From: Timema cristinae
Lineage: Eukaryota > Arthropoda > Insecta > Phasmatodea > Timematidae
Assembly: GCA_039000515.1 (NCBI GenBank)
Contig: JBCFYV010009882.1
Coordinates: 49,391,118-49,455,117, forward strand
Length of the DNA: 64,000 nucleotides
Reading direction: 5' to 3'
Made by a program: the position numbers and the translations under genes. The notes beneath the pieces were generated by a model. It searched no databases. It worked only from the letters and a program-made list of their open reading frames with translations, and had not been told where the DNA came from. Positions 24,970-37,068 of the stretch are shown here, piece by piece. The stretch's first letter is position 1; each line of letters opens with the position of its first letter.

Positions 24970-25612
24970 CTGCCCGACTTTGTGATCACCATCTCCGTGC
25001 CTAGCTTGTGAAACTTCTCCCACAGCTCCTTGCCTTCCAAGGTGACCTTGGGGTCGTCAACGACCCCGTCGTCTTCAGGCTGGATGGCTCTTAGTGGGCG
25101 CACCATGGCGGGGTGGTGGTGATGAGCTGCCGCTGCTGCAGCCGCAGCCAGTACAACGTCTTCCGCGGTGGTGTAGGGGTGTGGATGGTGGTGTGGCGGG
25201 GGTGGATGGTGCGGGTGGTGAGAAAGTTTAGGGATCAACGTCCCAGGGTAGCAGCCTCCTGGGTGCCTCCGGCCGCAGCTGCCCCGAAAGATGCGGCCGC
25301 CGCTGCCAATGCCGCGGCGGGAAAGTACTGATGGTGGGCCGCCGCTGCAGCCATCGCCGCCGCATGCTCTCCGGCCGTGGTAGCGCCGTTAGGACTTCCT
25401 CCGGCCCCCTGTCCTGCCCCGCCTCCACTTCCACCCCCACCGGCGGCTGTCAGTAACGAACTGACGCTGAAATCGGTAGGGCGCTGTAGTAGGAAAGGGT
25501 GATACGCCATCGTCGTCGTCTCCGCCGCAGGTTCGGAGGAGGCAGACGTCTTGACGGACGTGGACGTGGACGGCGGCGTGCAGGCGATCGGGTCCGTCTG
25601 CTCGAATCTCAT
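24970..25612 (-). CDS. Tbx2/3: T-box transcription factor Tbx2/3, first coding exon (with apparent frameshift)
   Basis: This is the N-terminal exon of a nuclear T-box repressor of the TBX2/TBX3 class; such factors bind AGGTGTGA-type sites in development. From the chosen ATG at 25612, about 34 residues lead to [14 protein letters not shown], the family's hallmark; a second ATG at 25510 starts exactly there. Next come FSVSSLL (eh1-like), a Gly-rich tract, a long Ala-rich tract, [14 protein letters not shown], a His/Pro-rich tract, Ala8-His4 and acidic [11 protein letters not shown]. The exon ends with the T-box start [19 protein letters not shown]. The N-terminal and T-box parts lie in different frames. 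The exon is 643 nt, one short of what the frame needs, so a base appears to be missing near 25260-25290. An assembly error is likeliest. The rest of the T-box lies beyond base 1. Confidence 0.93.
25260..25290 (-). other. Tbx2/3: Apparent 1-base frameshift in Tbx2/3 exon 1
   Basis: Upstream of here the family-like frame runs MAYHPF...poly-Ala-GG and then hits a stop at about 25235. The downstream frame, from [14 protein letters not shown] to the T-box, is offset by one base. The junction must lie in the GC-rich Ala/Gly codons, where sequence is most error-prone. A true null allele is less likely. Confidence 0.75.
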
Positions 25613-26480
25613 GGGGACAGCTGTGGCGCCAGTGTCCTGCAGGGGTTGGGGGGTGTCAGTGGCGTGTCGCGAGGAACAAAATGGTCCTTTCCGTCACCTA
25701 TCTGCCGACATCGACAAACAAAGAGAGTACCCACCACCACTCGCCAACAAACTTTTATCTTGACTAAAGAATTTCAATAATGTCTTCTCACAAACAAAGC
25801 TTTCGTCCAACAATTTTCTTGTTTTTGATCAAAGTGTAGGCTCACACTACTAGCCCACCCACTGAGGGGTGTTCCCCAACTACCCCTACAGGTAACCGAG
25901 TAGGCCTACCTGATACCAAACACTGAGTCAAACTGTTTTCACCATCACAAATGATCGACACCAACTCTTTGTTCTTTGTTGCACACACGCCACAGATCAC
26001 GTTCTTGGAGGCAATTCTCTGCTCAATTTATCGATCAGTTTGTATCCTTCAACTATTTTTTTCATGATGATCTAGGTATGAAAATGCGTTTATCAAAATC
26101 CTACTAATATATCACAGTTTGGCGCTAAACATATCGCTTTCAAGTTCCATTATGTAAGCTTTTACTATTCAGTTGACGTTCACTCAAACTGTGCCAAACT
26201 GCCGTGACTATATTTCACTGAAAAGCACCAATTTCTTAAGAAATAATATTAGCGAAGAACAAAGAAAATTGTCTTAAAAGTAGTTCACTCGATGATCTAA
26301 GGTAATACACAAATTATTTTACCCACGAAAAGAAAATATTATCGAGGACAAAAATATGACAAAAAATTCTCACTTTTCACATAAAAAATGTTTTGACTTT
26401 TTTCGCCTTGAAGGAAGTTTTGTCTCGTGGCTTGAAGGCTGGAAGTAAACGGTAGGTGTTCCGGAAGTAGGTTCAGTTAA
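25613..26480 (-). other. Presumed 5' leader of Tbx2/3
   Basis: Upstream of the ATG on the gene's strand. The CpG-rich composition fades beyond about 25700. The transcription start cannot be placed by eye, and a 5' intron is possible. No other coding frame is credible. Confidence 0.4.
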
Positions 26481-26895
26481 AGGAGAAAGTTTTTTTTTTT
26501 GTATTCCCAAAAGCTTGTTTGTTGTCGTAGGCGCACGTTAGGCGCGACCATTCGCCACCTCGTCTTGCCTGTTTCGCGGGTGTGAGGGAACTATAGGCTA
26601 AGGAAGCCGACGACTTTAACACCCCGACTTGCTCCGGTGTTAATGAGGGGAAGAAAGAGGGGTGAAGGTTGGGAGTATGGGGCGATGAGAAAATAGCAGA
26701 GGAGGGGGGAAATACCGTCTGGGGATTGGACTGCCTCGCTTACTTGTTCAGCCAATAGGAAGGCGTACTTTCGGGTGGCGGACGGTTCACACTCTGACCA
26801 AGCCAAAGACACGTCTGTGTGTGTATGTGTGGTGTGATACGATTTGAGGGGAGGGGCGCAAGCATATTTGAGGGGAAACCGGGTGTTCAAGTTTT
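26481..26895. promoter_or_regulatory. GC-rich candidate promoter region
   Basis: A second GC- and CpG-richer block about 0.9-1.3 kb upstream of the Tbx2/3 start codon. It contains a good NF-Y site (AGCCAATAGG, about 26751-26760) and a GGGTGTGAG word near 26578 that resembles a T-box half-site. Position and composition suggest a promoter; the actual start site and strand are not shown. A 99-codon minus-strand ORF here looks like chance. Confidence 0.35.
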
Positions 26896-26899
26896 TTTT

Positions 26900-28265
26900 T
26901 AAATTGTGGTAAAGGGTGAGAGAGAGAAAGAGAGAGAGGGAGGTAGAAATGCAGAAAGCCAGTGAAAATAAAAGTAAATAAAACCGTCCTAGAGAGGATG
27001 TGCCTGCGGTTTTTTTAGGGGAGGGTTAAAAAATTGAAAGGGAGGATTCACGCTGACATTTTTTTTAAAATAAAGAGTGAGAGGGGGTTAAAATACGTAT
27101 GAGAAGGGGGACAAAAGCTAAAACGATATATGCGTTTAGGCTTTTCATGATAAACAAAGCTATTAGAATTAAATATTCGTTCAATTTTTCAACGAATAAA
27201 TATACATTTGAAAGAGGGGGATAAATCTGCTAATTTAACAAAAAAAATGGGAGTGTGTGCTTCTTATAACCTGCCATGATGAGTATCACACATCCCCGTC
27301 CCTTTGGAGTTATGGTTAGAGACCATTCACAAGTCTCGTGACCCTTGTTTGATTTCAGATGATGTTGACGAAGATTTTTATTTCTTATATTTTAAAATGG
27401 TTAGTAAATATCTAGGTGCTACGACTGGGTATATAGGCTACGACCAGCCGAACTAACCAAGGTTATTAAGTGTGTTTAGAAAGTAGGCTACATGCTTAGT
27501 ACGACAACATAATTTTTAAAAAAAAAGCACAACTGAACTTCTACTTGTAATAACTAAAAGAAGAATAAACTAGTTCTTTTCAAACAAGCCCCAACCGATT
27601 AGTTGGACGGTCCTGCATTGAAATCCACACTTATATCTGAATTTGACTATTCACTTTCAACTCTTGCGTTTCGTTGACATTAAAGAATGATAATTTGTTT
27701 TTTTAAATCACACAATTTCGAAAACCAATCGGACACTTAAGATGTATTTGTAATTGTTCCCAGAGTGGTTCTTACTTCCCAAACGTTTGATTTGAACATT
27801 TATAGTCAAAATTGGTATCCTTACAAGCCCGATACGATGAAAATTCTCCCGAAAAACAGTCCCTTCGAGCCGAACCAGAACTAGCAAGTGTTTTCAGCGC
27901 CACACACACACACAATTTACGATCTATTTCACTCAAATCTTTAGTACGAAACTTCTTCTTTATCACGACAGTCGATATTTTGACACCAAACTCTAAGTTT
28001 TAAAATTTCATTCGTCACCTCCCCTTCTTTTGTTCCACTTTAACACAGTCCAACAGATACACGAGTATCCCCTTCTTCGTCTGAATGAAGCTAAGGTGTC
28101 AAGCCTTCTTACGATACGACTACTTCAACCAAAGTTTTATTTTTATTGTTTAATGTTATTTTATATCTATTATTTATCTTGACTGGTTCCCCTCCCTACA
28201 TATAGATAGTTTGTTTTTTCGTTAGCTTACCATATTTGAACGTTCTAAACCACAGCTCCTGGTGG
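26900..28265. other. Upstream DNA, purine-rich then AT-rich
   Basis: A GA-rich tract lies at about 26917-26945 and G-rich patches at 27010-27110. A short (CA)n tract lies at 27899-27914. No gene is recognised. Confidence 0.4.
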
Positions 28266-28520
28266 GGAAGTGAAAAAAAAAAAAGAAAAGGTTTTTCGAG
28301 GTGCGAGTGATAGGCGCCGGATTATGGTGCTAGGTTCGTCGGGCTTGGAGCGGCGAGAGAGGGGAAGGTGTGAGGAGGGCGGGGCTTCAATCTCCCACCC
28401 CTCACCTCTACCACCTTCTTCCAGACAGGCGGAGAGGAAAAAGAGGGCGCGGCTTCGTTGGTGTGAACTGTGGAAGAACAGCCGAGACAGAAGAGGCCTT
28501 CCCTTGGTTTTCTTATCGAT
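28266..28520. promoter_or_regulatory. GC-rich island with GC box and T-box half-site
   Basis: A CpG-bearing block about 2.7 kb upstream of the Tbx2/3 start. It contains AGGTGTGA at 28366-28373, an exact T-box half-site, followed by GGGCGGGGC, a GC box. Such an 8-mer is expected by chance roughly twice in this window on both strands, so autoregulation is only a hypothesis. The overlapping plus-strand ORFs show no family features. Confidence 0.35.
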
Positions 28521-29099
28521 TGCCAGATAAAATGTCCTTTTTTTTCCTGTTTATATATATAGGGTCGTAAGGTTGGTCAGTGGGACATAGGGTGCATTTT
28601 TATAGCGTTCCTTATAAGTAGACTTAACGCATGAAAAAATAAATAGCTTTGAATCATTACACCAATAAGATTATTGGGACAGATTTGTCATATAAGTCAT
28701 CAATATAGGCCACATATAGCATTAGTCTTGATATATATTTTTTTAACTCAAAACAAGCCATGAATTAGATATAATTAGTAAATACATACAACACGTTTGT
28801 TTATCAACAAATTCAAGGTGCAGCTAATTTCATTTTAAGACACTGAACATTTTAAATAATATACCATATTAGAGTCTCAACAAAAGTACCCGACAAACAA
28901 ATTTGTACACATCATTTATGTATTTGAAAGGGTCGATATTTATATATATATTTTAATTAGTTACATATTAAATTTAATAAGTTACAATGGCTCCGTCAAG
29001 TAGTGACTTTATCTATTTTCTGTCACCGTAAACAACACCAAACTATCAATAAAAAGAAGCAAACAAATAGCTAATAGAAATATGGGAACAATACAAAAG

Positions 29100-29480
29100 C
29101 GTCGAGGATTAGAAATAGAATAGGGCGGGGACTTGTCTAATCTGAGTGGACCCTAAACCGAGCATTAAATATAAAAAAAAGAGACGGAAAAACTTTCCCC
29201 TTCAATGTTGATGTGCTTGGCCACGCCCACTCCGGACCGCAAGCACTTGCCAAGAAAGAGCGCTAGCCGAGACTCTAGCGGGCAAACTATGAAACACAAG
29301 TTCTCCAATGGAGCACGGTGTATCGTCGCAGTGTCGTTGGGAAGGCTTCACGCTGTCTTCAAAACTTCACAAACGAAAGTGTAAAAGACAACTTCACGGA
29401 GAAGAAAGAAAAAAGCTAAGGCAAGATCTAGACGGAGCGGTCAAGACGACATCAAACTGCTGTTTTTTTGTTTGTTTTTT
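29100..29480. promoter_or_regulatory. GC-richer upstream block with KLF/SP-like site
   Basis: It includes GGGCGGGG near 29124 and CCACGCCCAC near 29221, both SP/KLF-type words, in otherwise AT-rich DNA. Several short imperfect hairpins occur (AGCGCTAGCCGAGACTCTAG). It may be an enhancer or a distal promoter; no transcript evidence can be read from the sequence. Confidence 0.3.
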
Positions 29481-29489
29481 TAAGATTTA

Positions 29490-29864
29490 CTTTTAACCCC
29501 CCCCCTCCCCCCTGTCCACCTTACCCCCAACATCACTCCCACAGTTCTGTCTCAGAATGAAAAACAAAAGACTATCTGCTGAGCAAACAGGTAAGATAAC
29601 ATGAGGTGGGAGGCCATGTTAAGTTTAAGTGTCATTATGACGTCATGGTTTCATGTGCTTGCATTCATTAGAAAAGCTGCCTTCTATTAAGATCATCTAA
29701 TTAGATAACGAGAACAATGTGTTAAAGTAATGGCTCCATAATACTTTTGTTGACACTCCCAACTGTCAACAGTAATTAAATGTTGTATTTAGGAGTACAT
29801 GTGTGGGATTAGGCCTAAGTATTCTTGAAGAGGTTTATGGGTGTAGATTAAGGTCCTAAGTTGT

Positions 29865-29865
<1 letters not shown>
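29490..29865. other. Intergenic DNA, C-run then nothing recognised
   Basis: A C-rich tract lies at about 29496-29530; nothing else was recognised. Confidence 0.4.

Positions 29866-29896
<31 letters not shown>
29866..29896. repeat. (TAA)n microsatellite
   Basis: About ten TAA units with no adjoining SINE body. Confidence 0.9.
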
Positions 29897-29897
<1 letters not shown>

Positions 29898-29910
29898 CAT
29901 AATATTTTGC

Positions 29911-29912
29911 AT

Positions 29913-29962
<50 letters not shown>
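29911..29962. repeat. (AT)n microsatellite
   Basis: About 25 AT units with one interruption. Confidence 0.95.
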
Positions 29963-29964
<2 letters not shown>

Positions 29965-31770
29965 TATAGGTCTATGCATTGGTCTGAAGTTTCTATTTCC
30001 TGTCTTGTGTTATCATAGTAAAATACCAAATAGTAACTAAAACATTAAAAATTAAACCTTTAAATTTATTTAATTTTAGATCCAAAAATTAGATTGATAT
30101 GAAAAAATCGTCCCTACTCCTTATTATAAAAACATGGGCATTTTCCATTATAATATTCGATATTTAGTATATTTAGTAAATAATATATATTCTGGATTAT
30201 GTATCTATGCGTTGGTCTCGGAGTGGTGGTTCCAGATTCCAATCATCAAACTATTAATTTTGAAAATATAATTTGGGTTTTAAATGCGCGTTATTTGATT
30301 TTAGTATATGAATATAGACCTCAAGTCTTAAGTGTGATGCCAGTTTCGTTTAGCGAAAGAAAATCAAACTGCCCCATCTTAAAAACAAAGACATAATGCG
30401 CTTTCAATATTGTAGAACGAAAAATCTAAAACTGGAATAATCCTATTCCAACTATAATCAAAATGTCATCTTAGTTTAATTAACAATATATCCCACATTA
30501 TCTAGTAAACTCTTTTCCAGATTTATAAATGAATATATAGGCCTAGCTTATTCGATGCTTTTGCGAATAGTTTGTTGAATATTTGTAGTATAAATGTAGT
30601 CTCTCTTCCTGGTGGACATAATTTATTTTGTCTATTTTGTTTTTATACTTAGGTCAACTGAAAAACAACTACTTCTACCACATCATTTATAACAAGTTAC
30701 CCGGTATACTACAAGTAATTATACTACTTTGATCATATTTTAACTTTTTTTATATAAATATATTGTCCATTTCTAAAATGTTATTGCCAATTAATAGTTT
30801 TTTGGGTCACTATAGGCTACTCTTTCCATTATTATTCCCCACCTATTAGGCTATCTTAAATATCTCCTACATTGTAAATCCTAATTATTCTTAAACAATA
30901 AAGTTCTAATAGTATAATAATGTAATTAATTTATAATAAAAGCATTGATGCTTACATTTGTAATTATCTTAAGTATGTCTACTCATTTCTAGATTTCTTA
31001 GAAAGTATAGACTAAGTAGGCAATCGAGTATGGCAGTTATTACTTGAGTTAATTACTAAAATTTACTAAGCATATTATTTAATTAATTTTAAAACAAATA
31101 TTAGTAATGAATGTGCACTTACCGCACAACATATATATCTAATGCTAATTATTTATGTCACTATTCCAACCTTGGTAGTGACAATTAAACATAGGGGGAC
31201 TTCATTATATAGTACTCAACTCGTTAATTCCAACATCTTCGATTGTGTATTTAGTACGTTTTTACTTTTGTATCTTTATTCTAATCATTTGGGTTAAACT
31301 GGTTTTACTAACATTTATTTAGCAGATAGCCCTATAGGCTAGATATAGTATGAAAAAAACATCATTAATTAAAATTAAATAAATCTGGACATTGACATAA
31401 AATAATAAAATCTAAACAAGATAAATTAATGTAAGTAAGGGAATTCAACTAAATGGAGGTTGATTTTGGACCGAATAGTTTTTCCCTCTTCTAATTTGGA
31501 GTTTACTACAAACTAAGTTTAAACTATTGTAGCTTTATTAAAAGTATTAGCTTATAATCAATTACTTAGTTTTATATTTGATTTTTATTATTGACTTACG
31601 AACTTATATTCTTGCATGAAAATGAAAGGTAGCCGATTCAGAACCTTTAAAAATTATAGCATGTTATATGTATTTGTTAATTCAAAGTATTAAAACGTTT
31701 TCATTCCAGTATACCAACTGTCGAAAATTATTTTAAATAATTCTTGTATATATATATATATTTCTTTTTT
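29965..31770. other. AT-rich intergenic DNA, nothing recognised
   Basis: No gene or repeat family was recognised. A (TA)n tract precedes the SINE at its right end (about 31747-31760). Confidence 0.4.
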
Positions 31771-32030
31771 TTGCGCCGTGTCTTACCATACATATATTCA
31801 GGTTATACGCATATATACAGTACTAATTAACCAACGTTAATGCATTAGGGATGAATAAGGTTAACTTTAGAGAAAGTGTACCCCCATTTGCGTGTAGGAA
31901 GAACGTAAAACGGTTTTGGAAGATCCACCCTTAGTATACCCGACCGGGATTCAATCCCTGATATCCCGGCCATCGGCAGTCTAGTCTAACACGAGATTAA
32001 CGCCTTAGACCATGTGGCCGACAAAGTGGT
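31771..32030 (-). mobile_element. SINE-2 copy
   Basis: The order inverted is tail (GCGCCGTGTCTTACCATAC, GGTTATACGC), body (GTGTACCCCCATTTGCGTG), box B-like CCGGGATTCAATCCC, and a head ending ACCATGTGGCCG. It is full length, with scattered changes. Confidence 0.85.
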
Positions 32031-33009
32031 TAATTTATACTTTTGGTAAAGAATTCAATTTCATAGCTAGAATAGGTTTTTATAAATTCTGAATTTATTA
32101 CTTTCTTCCCGCCCATCCCCCTTCTTCTCACTATATCTCTTTCTAGCCCTATCTGAAAATCCCCTTGAGTTCAACCTCCCATTTAACAAATAACAAATTA
32201 ACCACTTCTCTTTAATTATTCACTAAATACATTTTAAAAATTGTTAAATTTATTTTTAGTAATTCACATGACAATTGTCGCGTTATTTAAAAATTAATAT
32301 TGCCCACTTACATTAAGTAATATGTATTTTAAATAAAAATACATAGTTTTAAAATAATAATTCAACAAATTGGCTTTATCAACGTAAAGTATGGAACTTA
32401 AGATGGTCTTGAAAATAAATGTATGTATTCGATAATTGATTTGAATATGATATTATCGTACTCAAGGCCTAATTATTATAATCTAGCTTATTAATAGTGT
32501 GGTTTTAATAACATTAATAAAGCAAGTCAATAGGGTATATGGAAAATGAGAGCAAATCCTATACTTATGTTTCTAATATCCTATAATTAAAGTTTGATTT
32601 AAATATAGTTTCTCGTTAAGGGAACTACCTATTTGAAGATAAAACTTTTAACCCTACGATAAGCTATTCAATATGAGATCGGCTTAAAATAAATCTCAAA
32701 TAATTAAATTAAAACACTCCCTTTTGGCCATAGCAACACATAACTACTTTTTTTTTTTTTACTACTTACCAGATACTGCTCCAGTTTACAGTAAAACCAC
32801 GTTTGGAATCAGCTAATATCACCTTTAATAGCATATTAAGGCTAGTTTTAATTTAAACAGGTAAAAATTTGGGTTTACGGTTATTAATTGTACAAAACCC
32901 TATAGGAACCCTTCCCTCCAATTTGGAGTGATCAATATTTTTAAATAATTACTACTTAAATATCCAAAATATCTGAACGTCTGCAATCGTTGTTCACCCC
33001 GATACCAGA
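32031..33009. other. AT-rich intergenic DNA, nothing recognised
   Basis: No gene or repeat family was recognised. Confidence 0.4.
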
Positions 33010-33239
33010 TTCGGTTGCCGTATGGTCTAAGGCGCTACTCTCTCAGTATACTAAACTTAATGGCGGGAAGATAAAGTTTCGCACTGAGGGTGGTTTTCCC
33101 AAAATGTATATCCACTCTCCGTCTACAAAAATTCGGCTACACTTCTTCTAAATATAACCCTTTTAATCCCTAAAATCATAAGAGTTGTTAGTAGATAAGC
33201 GTATAACCTGAACTGGTAGTTAGACGGGTTGCTAAATAA
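33010..33239 (+). mobile_element. SINE-2 copy
   Basis: Head TTGCCGTATGGTCTAAGGCG, decayed box B, CTGAGGGTGGTTTTCCCAAA, body CACTTCTTCTAAATATAACC, tail GCGTATAACCTGAACTGGTA. The AAATAA end is short. Confidence 0.82.
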
Positions 33240-33427
33240 CCACTATATAGCAACAATCTTATGAGGAAAGATAATAGCCAAAATTAAATTAAGTACACAT
33301 CTAATATCTTACACAAAATAGGGCCTACATAGCTCTTAAACCAACTAGAGGCCAAATAACAACTAGGCTGGTTATGCCCGATTATTATGGGTAAACTTTT
33401 AATTGAATATTATTTTCATTATTCTTT

Positions 33428-33690
33428 AGCACTCTGTCTTACTAACCATTCGGAATATACGCTTATGTAGTCTAATAATTACGCTAATGGTTTTAGGGGT
33501 GAGGAAAATTATATTTAGAGGAATTGTATCTGTATTTGTGTGGAGAGAGAGTGGAAAGACCTTTTGGAAAAAAAAATATTTAAAAAATCAGTACTTCCGA
33601 CCAAGATTTGAACCTCAATCTCCCCATTGTCGGAAGTCTAGTCAACTGCAAGTGTGATGCCTTTTCAACCATGTGGCCACCGAAGCGGGC
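33428..33690 (-). mobile_element. SINE-2 copy
   Basis: Inverted tail AGCACTCTGTCTTACTAACC, body GAATTGTATCTGTATTTGTG, box B-like AGATTTGAACCTC, and a head ending ATGTGGCCACCGAAGCGGG. The head is well preserved. Confidence 0.85.
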
Positions 33691-34630
33691 GAATAAATTT
33701 GTTCACTAAAATATCTAAGAATAACTTATTTATAACAAACCCAAAAACCACGGACAATTTTAATGCAGTAAAATAAGGTTGAGAAACCCTATATTATACG
33801 TACCTAAGTCTAGGGTCTAATTTATTTTTATACATTTTAAATAAGAGTCCATAAAAAGATAATTAAAGCACACACCTTCTTTAACAAATTTGCTAGCGAA
33901 TAAATACTACACAAATGTAGATAGGGTTCTTCTTGGATACTAACTTTTGTGGTGTCTAATTATTTAGTATTTATGGGTAATTTCTCCTTGCAATTCAGAT
34001 AATATATCAATAGAGTTGGTCGCATAGTGATATATTTTCTGTCCCTTGTTAAGTTAGTTTTTACTGTACAGTACATGTCATTCTGATATTGCCATGTGTG
34101 CGGCTGTATTTAGGGTTGAAGAGGCCCCAAATCACACAAATAGACCTACTTTTATTTTAAACGTTTCGTCATTATTATTTTTTCTTTACAAAATGAACTA
34201 ATTTATTAAATATATTGTTTGGATCAGGAAATATTGTCATCAAAATAAATTAGATTTGTTCAAGAGCTAATTTTGTGAGCAATAGACAAATATTAATAAG
34301 GTATGTGATATATTTAAAAAAATATTTTACCATGACTGCAATCTAGAGAGCAAAAAAATAAACATGTTTTTATTATAATAGGTTGTAGAAGCCCCAAGAC
34401 ACTGACCACTCCCCCCCCTCCCTCACCTTCTCTTAAACCAGATCTGAGAAGGTGTTTAGAAAGTAGAGGCCTAAATTAGATGCAACATCTAATTGAAAGA
34501 CTATGTTATTATTGAGCATAGGCCTACGCTAAAACCACTGTAGTTGTAAAACAAACAACTACGCGGTCATGTTTTTATATTTATAAGAAATAATAAGTTT
34601 GAATTACAAACATATTGGATATTTATTTTA
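33691..34630. other. AT-rich intergenic DNA, nothing recognised
   Basis: It contains a short C-run (about 34412-34420). No gene or repeat family was recognised. Confidence 0.4.
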
Positions 34631-34640
34631 CAGTCTTATT

Positions 34641-34930
34641 GGTGACCTGGTGGTCTAGGGGTAAGGTGTCAGACTTCTGTGCTAGGGTCCGGGGTTCAAT
34701 CCTCGGTCCCGGCATAGATTTATCTGATTACCAAACCCTTCCTTCACCTCTGACAAGACGTGTATTAATCACAACTTGTGAATGTGGGGAACGCCAGGCC
34801 TCCACCGTGGTTAGGATTCCACGTTAAACTGTAGGTCCTCCATTTCATCTCACAATCACCCTACCATTACACATTAGCGTAAGTGCGTATAACCCGAACG
34901 GGTAGTAAGACGCAGTGATAATAATAATAC
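34641..34930 (+). mobile_element. SINE-1 copy, long subfamily
   Basis: Head with box A TGGTCTAGGGG and box B GGTTCAATCC, complete body including the 13-bp segment missing in the short subfamily, shared tail, and a short (TAA)n end. TCTTATT at 34634-34640 and 34933-34939 may be a 7-bp TSD. Confidence 0.9.
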
Positions 34931-35249
34931 TTTCTTATTATACATTCTGGAAATCCACATTTAATTACACTTATATGCTCAGTGTCAGTGGGGAAGCTTG
35001 AATGATGGCGATATATATATAAATATATACACTTATTTGTGTTTCCAGGGAGGGAGAGTGGAAAACTATTAATGCAGACCATCTTCAAAACTCCAAGGCC
35101 AGGACTAGAGCCCTAAATACATCGTATTTTGAAAGTTATTATAATATTGCGCGTCTGGGCTACACCATGCATAGCCAAGTTGGTGGAAATATTATCCAGT
35201 ACTAATGTACAGTTGCCCAGGTGAAACCTGAATGTACTAATCATACATC

Positions 35250-35485
35250 CTTTCCGTGGAGGCTCTTTCCATGTCCCAATGAGACGTGGTGATGGTTATG
35301 GTGATAGTGAGTATGAGTGTTTGGAACGGGTGGAAAAACACCTAACCTAAACCTAGTTAATCCAATTCTGGTGACCGTTGGAGTAACTACCTTTTCGGGA
35401 TAAACATCCGAAGGTGCCAACCAGGAATCAAACCCAAGACCCCTAGGTTCATAGCTAGATGCAACAACCACTATAACACGGGAAA
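35250..35485 (-). mobile_element. SINE-6 copy
   Basis: On the minus strand a tRNA-like head (TATAGTGGTTG, box A; GGTTTGATTCC, box B) is followed by a body containing CTTCGGATG and CAACGGTCACCA. The same order occurs at 45838-46070. The 94-codon ORF here is a by-product. Confidence 0.6.
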
Positions 35486-35804
35486 GCTTTATTTGGAAGG
35501 TAGAATAGACGAGCTTGATATTCATTCCGCGATCCCACTTGTGTGGGTAATCAAATATATTAGTATAAGATATTTCATTAGTCCCTCACGTCAGCCATTT
35601 TTCATTTTAGGTGTGGATGTAGGATACTCGAGAAAAGATCAAAGTTTTTGCAGTTTTTATGGTCTATTATAGTTTAATTTTCTTCACAAGAAGATATTAA
35701 CAGTTGTGGCATATCTGTTATTAGCAAAGCGATATTAGATAATCTTTTTAAATTAAGAGAAAAAGTTATCCTTAGCTCCCAGGACACCCATGACAGATAT
35801 TAAA

Positions 35805-36064
35805 TAATATTAATATTTAGCACCGCGTCTTACTACTCGTTCGGTTTATACGCTTTAAGTACTAGTTACGTTAATGGATTTAGGAATTGGGAAGGTTGAA
35901 TTAGAGGAAGTGAACCCGCATTTGCGTGGAGGGAGAGTGGATTACCATTTAAGAAAAAACCACTCCCAGTTCACCCGACCGAGATTCGAACCTCGATCTC
36001 CCCGTCCTCAGCAGTCGAGCTCAACACGAGTAGCGCGTTAGCCAACTACGCCACTGAGGCGAGA
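35805..36064 (-). mobile_element. SINE-3 copy with 13-bp TSD
   Basis: On the minus strand the head is CGCCTCAGTGGCGTAGTTGG with box A TAGTTGGCTAA and box B GGTTCGAATC. The body and the ...GAACGAGTAGTAAGACGCGG tail match SINE-2. The TSD GACAGATATTAAA is at 35792-35804 and 36065-36077. The well-kept head, body and TSD suggest a young insertion. Confidence 0.9.
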
Positions 36065-36825
36065 GACAGATATTAAAGAACTGTTGATATCACCACGTGA
36101 ATAAAATTAAGCTCTAAAATTTATATTAACAAAAAAAAAATGTTATAAAAACTGCAAAAAACACTAGTCTTTTCTTTTGTTCCCCACATCCCCATTTTAA
36201 TAAATATTATTAAGCTTATAGTGTTTTATTATTCAGTCAAAGAGGCCTAACACTTTAAATACCAGTTACAGTATTATTTAAATTCTCGTACCTAATATAA
36301 CTTATTACAAATATGATACATTAAATAACTAACTTATAACAACTATGATGTATTTGAATTTGAGAGGATTTTCATTAACAGGATAAATATATTATGTTTA
36401 ACATATTATATTTTTAACCCTACTTCTATAATAAAGTGAATAGTTGACATTAAATGAAATATAGTCCTTGATCTTTTTAAAAAAAATCTTCTCTTTTTTT
36501 TTAGTAAAAAATATTTATTCAAATACAAGTAAATTAGGCCAATTATAATGCAAATATATTATTATTATAATTATACTAATAGCTTTGAATATAACCCGAC
36601 TATACCCTAAAATAAATACCCGAAAGATTCTTCTTTTTATTAAAATGTATGTTGTTAGAGTATATTGCTTATTGGGGTCTTTAACAGATACAAGCAAATA
36701 AGATTATTTATCAACTGGAAGTTTCTTAAAATAATAAGCCTACGTGTAAAGCATATTTATGTATGAGTGGCTTTCTTATAATAATTCATAATCTAGCCTA
36801 GATGTATGTGAATTAAGTATATGTC

Positions 36826-37068
36826 ACCCACTTCGGTGGCCGCATGGTCTAAACCACTGCTCTCGCAATAGACTAGATTGTCGGTGACGGGGAGATCATG
36901 GTTCGAATCTAGGTTGGATGTACTGAGGGTGGTTTTTCAAAAAATTGTTTTCCAATCTCCCTCCACGATAACTCGGGTACACTTCCTCTAAATATAGTCT
37001 AACTACCTAATCCTTAAAACCATAAGAGAAAAAACTGAACGGGTAATAAGACGCGCTGTCAAAAAAAA
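36826..37068 (+). mobile_element. SINE-2 copy with 11-bp TSD
   Basis: Near-consensus head CCCACTTCGGTGGCCGCATG and box B GGTTCGAATC. The body is present but part of the 3' region before CTGAACGGGTAATAAGACGC is deleted. It ends in A10. The TSD AAGTATATGTC is at 36815-36825 and 37069-37079. Confidence 0.9.

Noticed and set aside
25113..25780. Several plus-strand ORFs of 70-93 codons across the T-box exon
   Set aside because: They are antisense shadows of GC-rich coding DNA and have no family features; the minus-strand frames carry the Tbx2/3 signature.
26591..26890. 99-codon minus-strand ORF upstream of Tbx2/3
   Set aside because: Its composition looks random and it has no domain or signal; a chance ORF in GC-richer promoter-like DNA is more likely.
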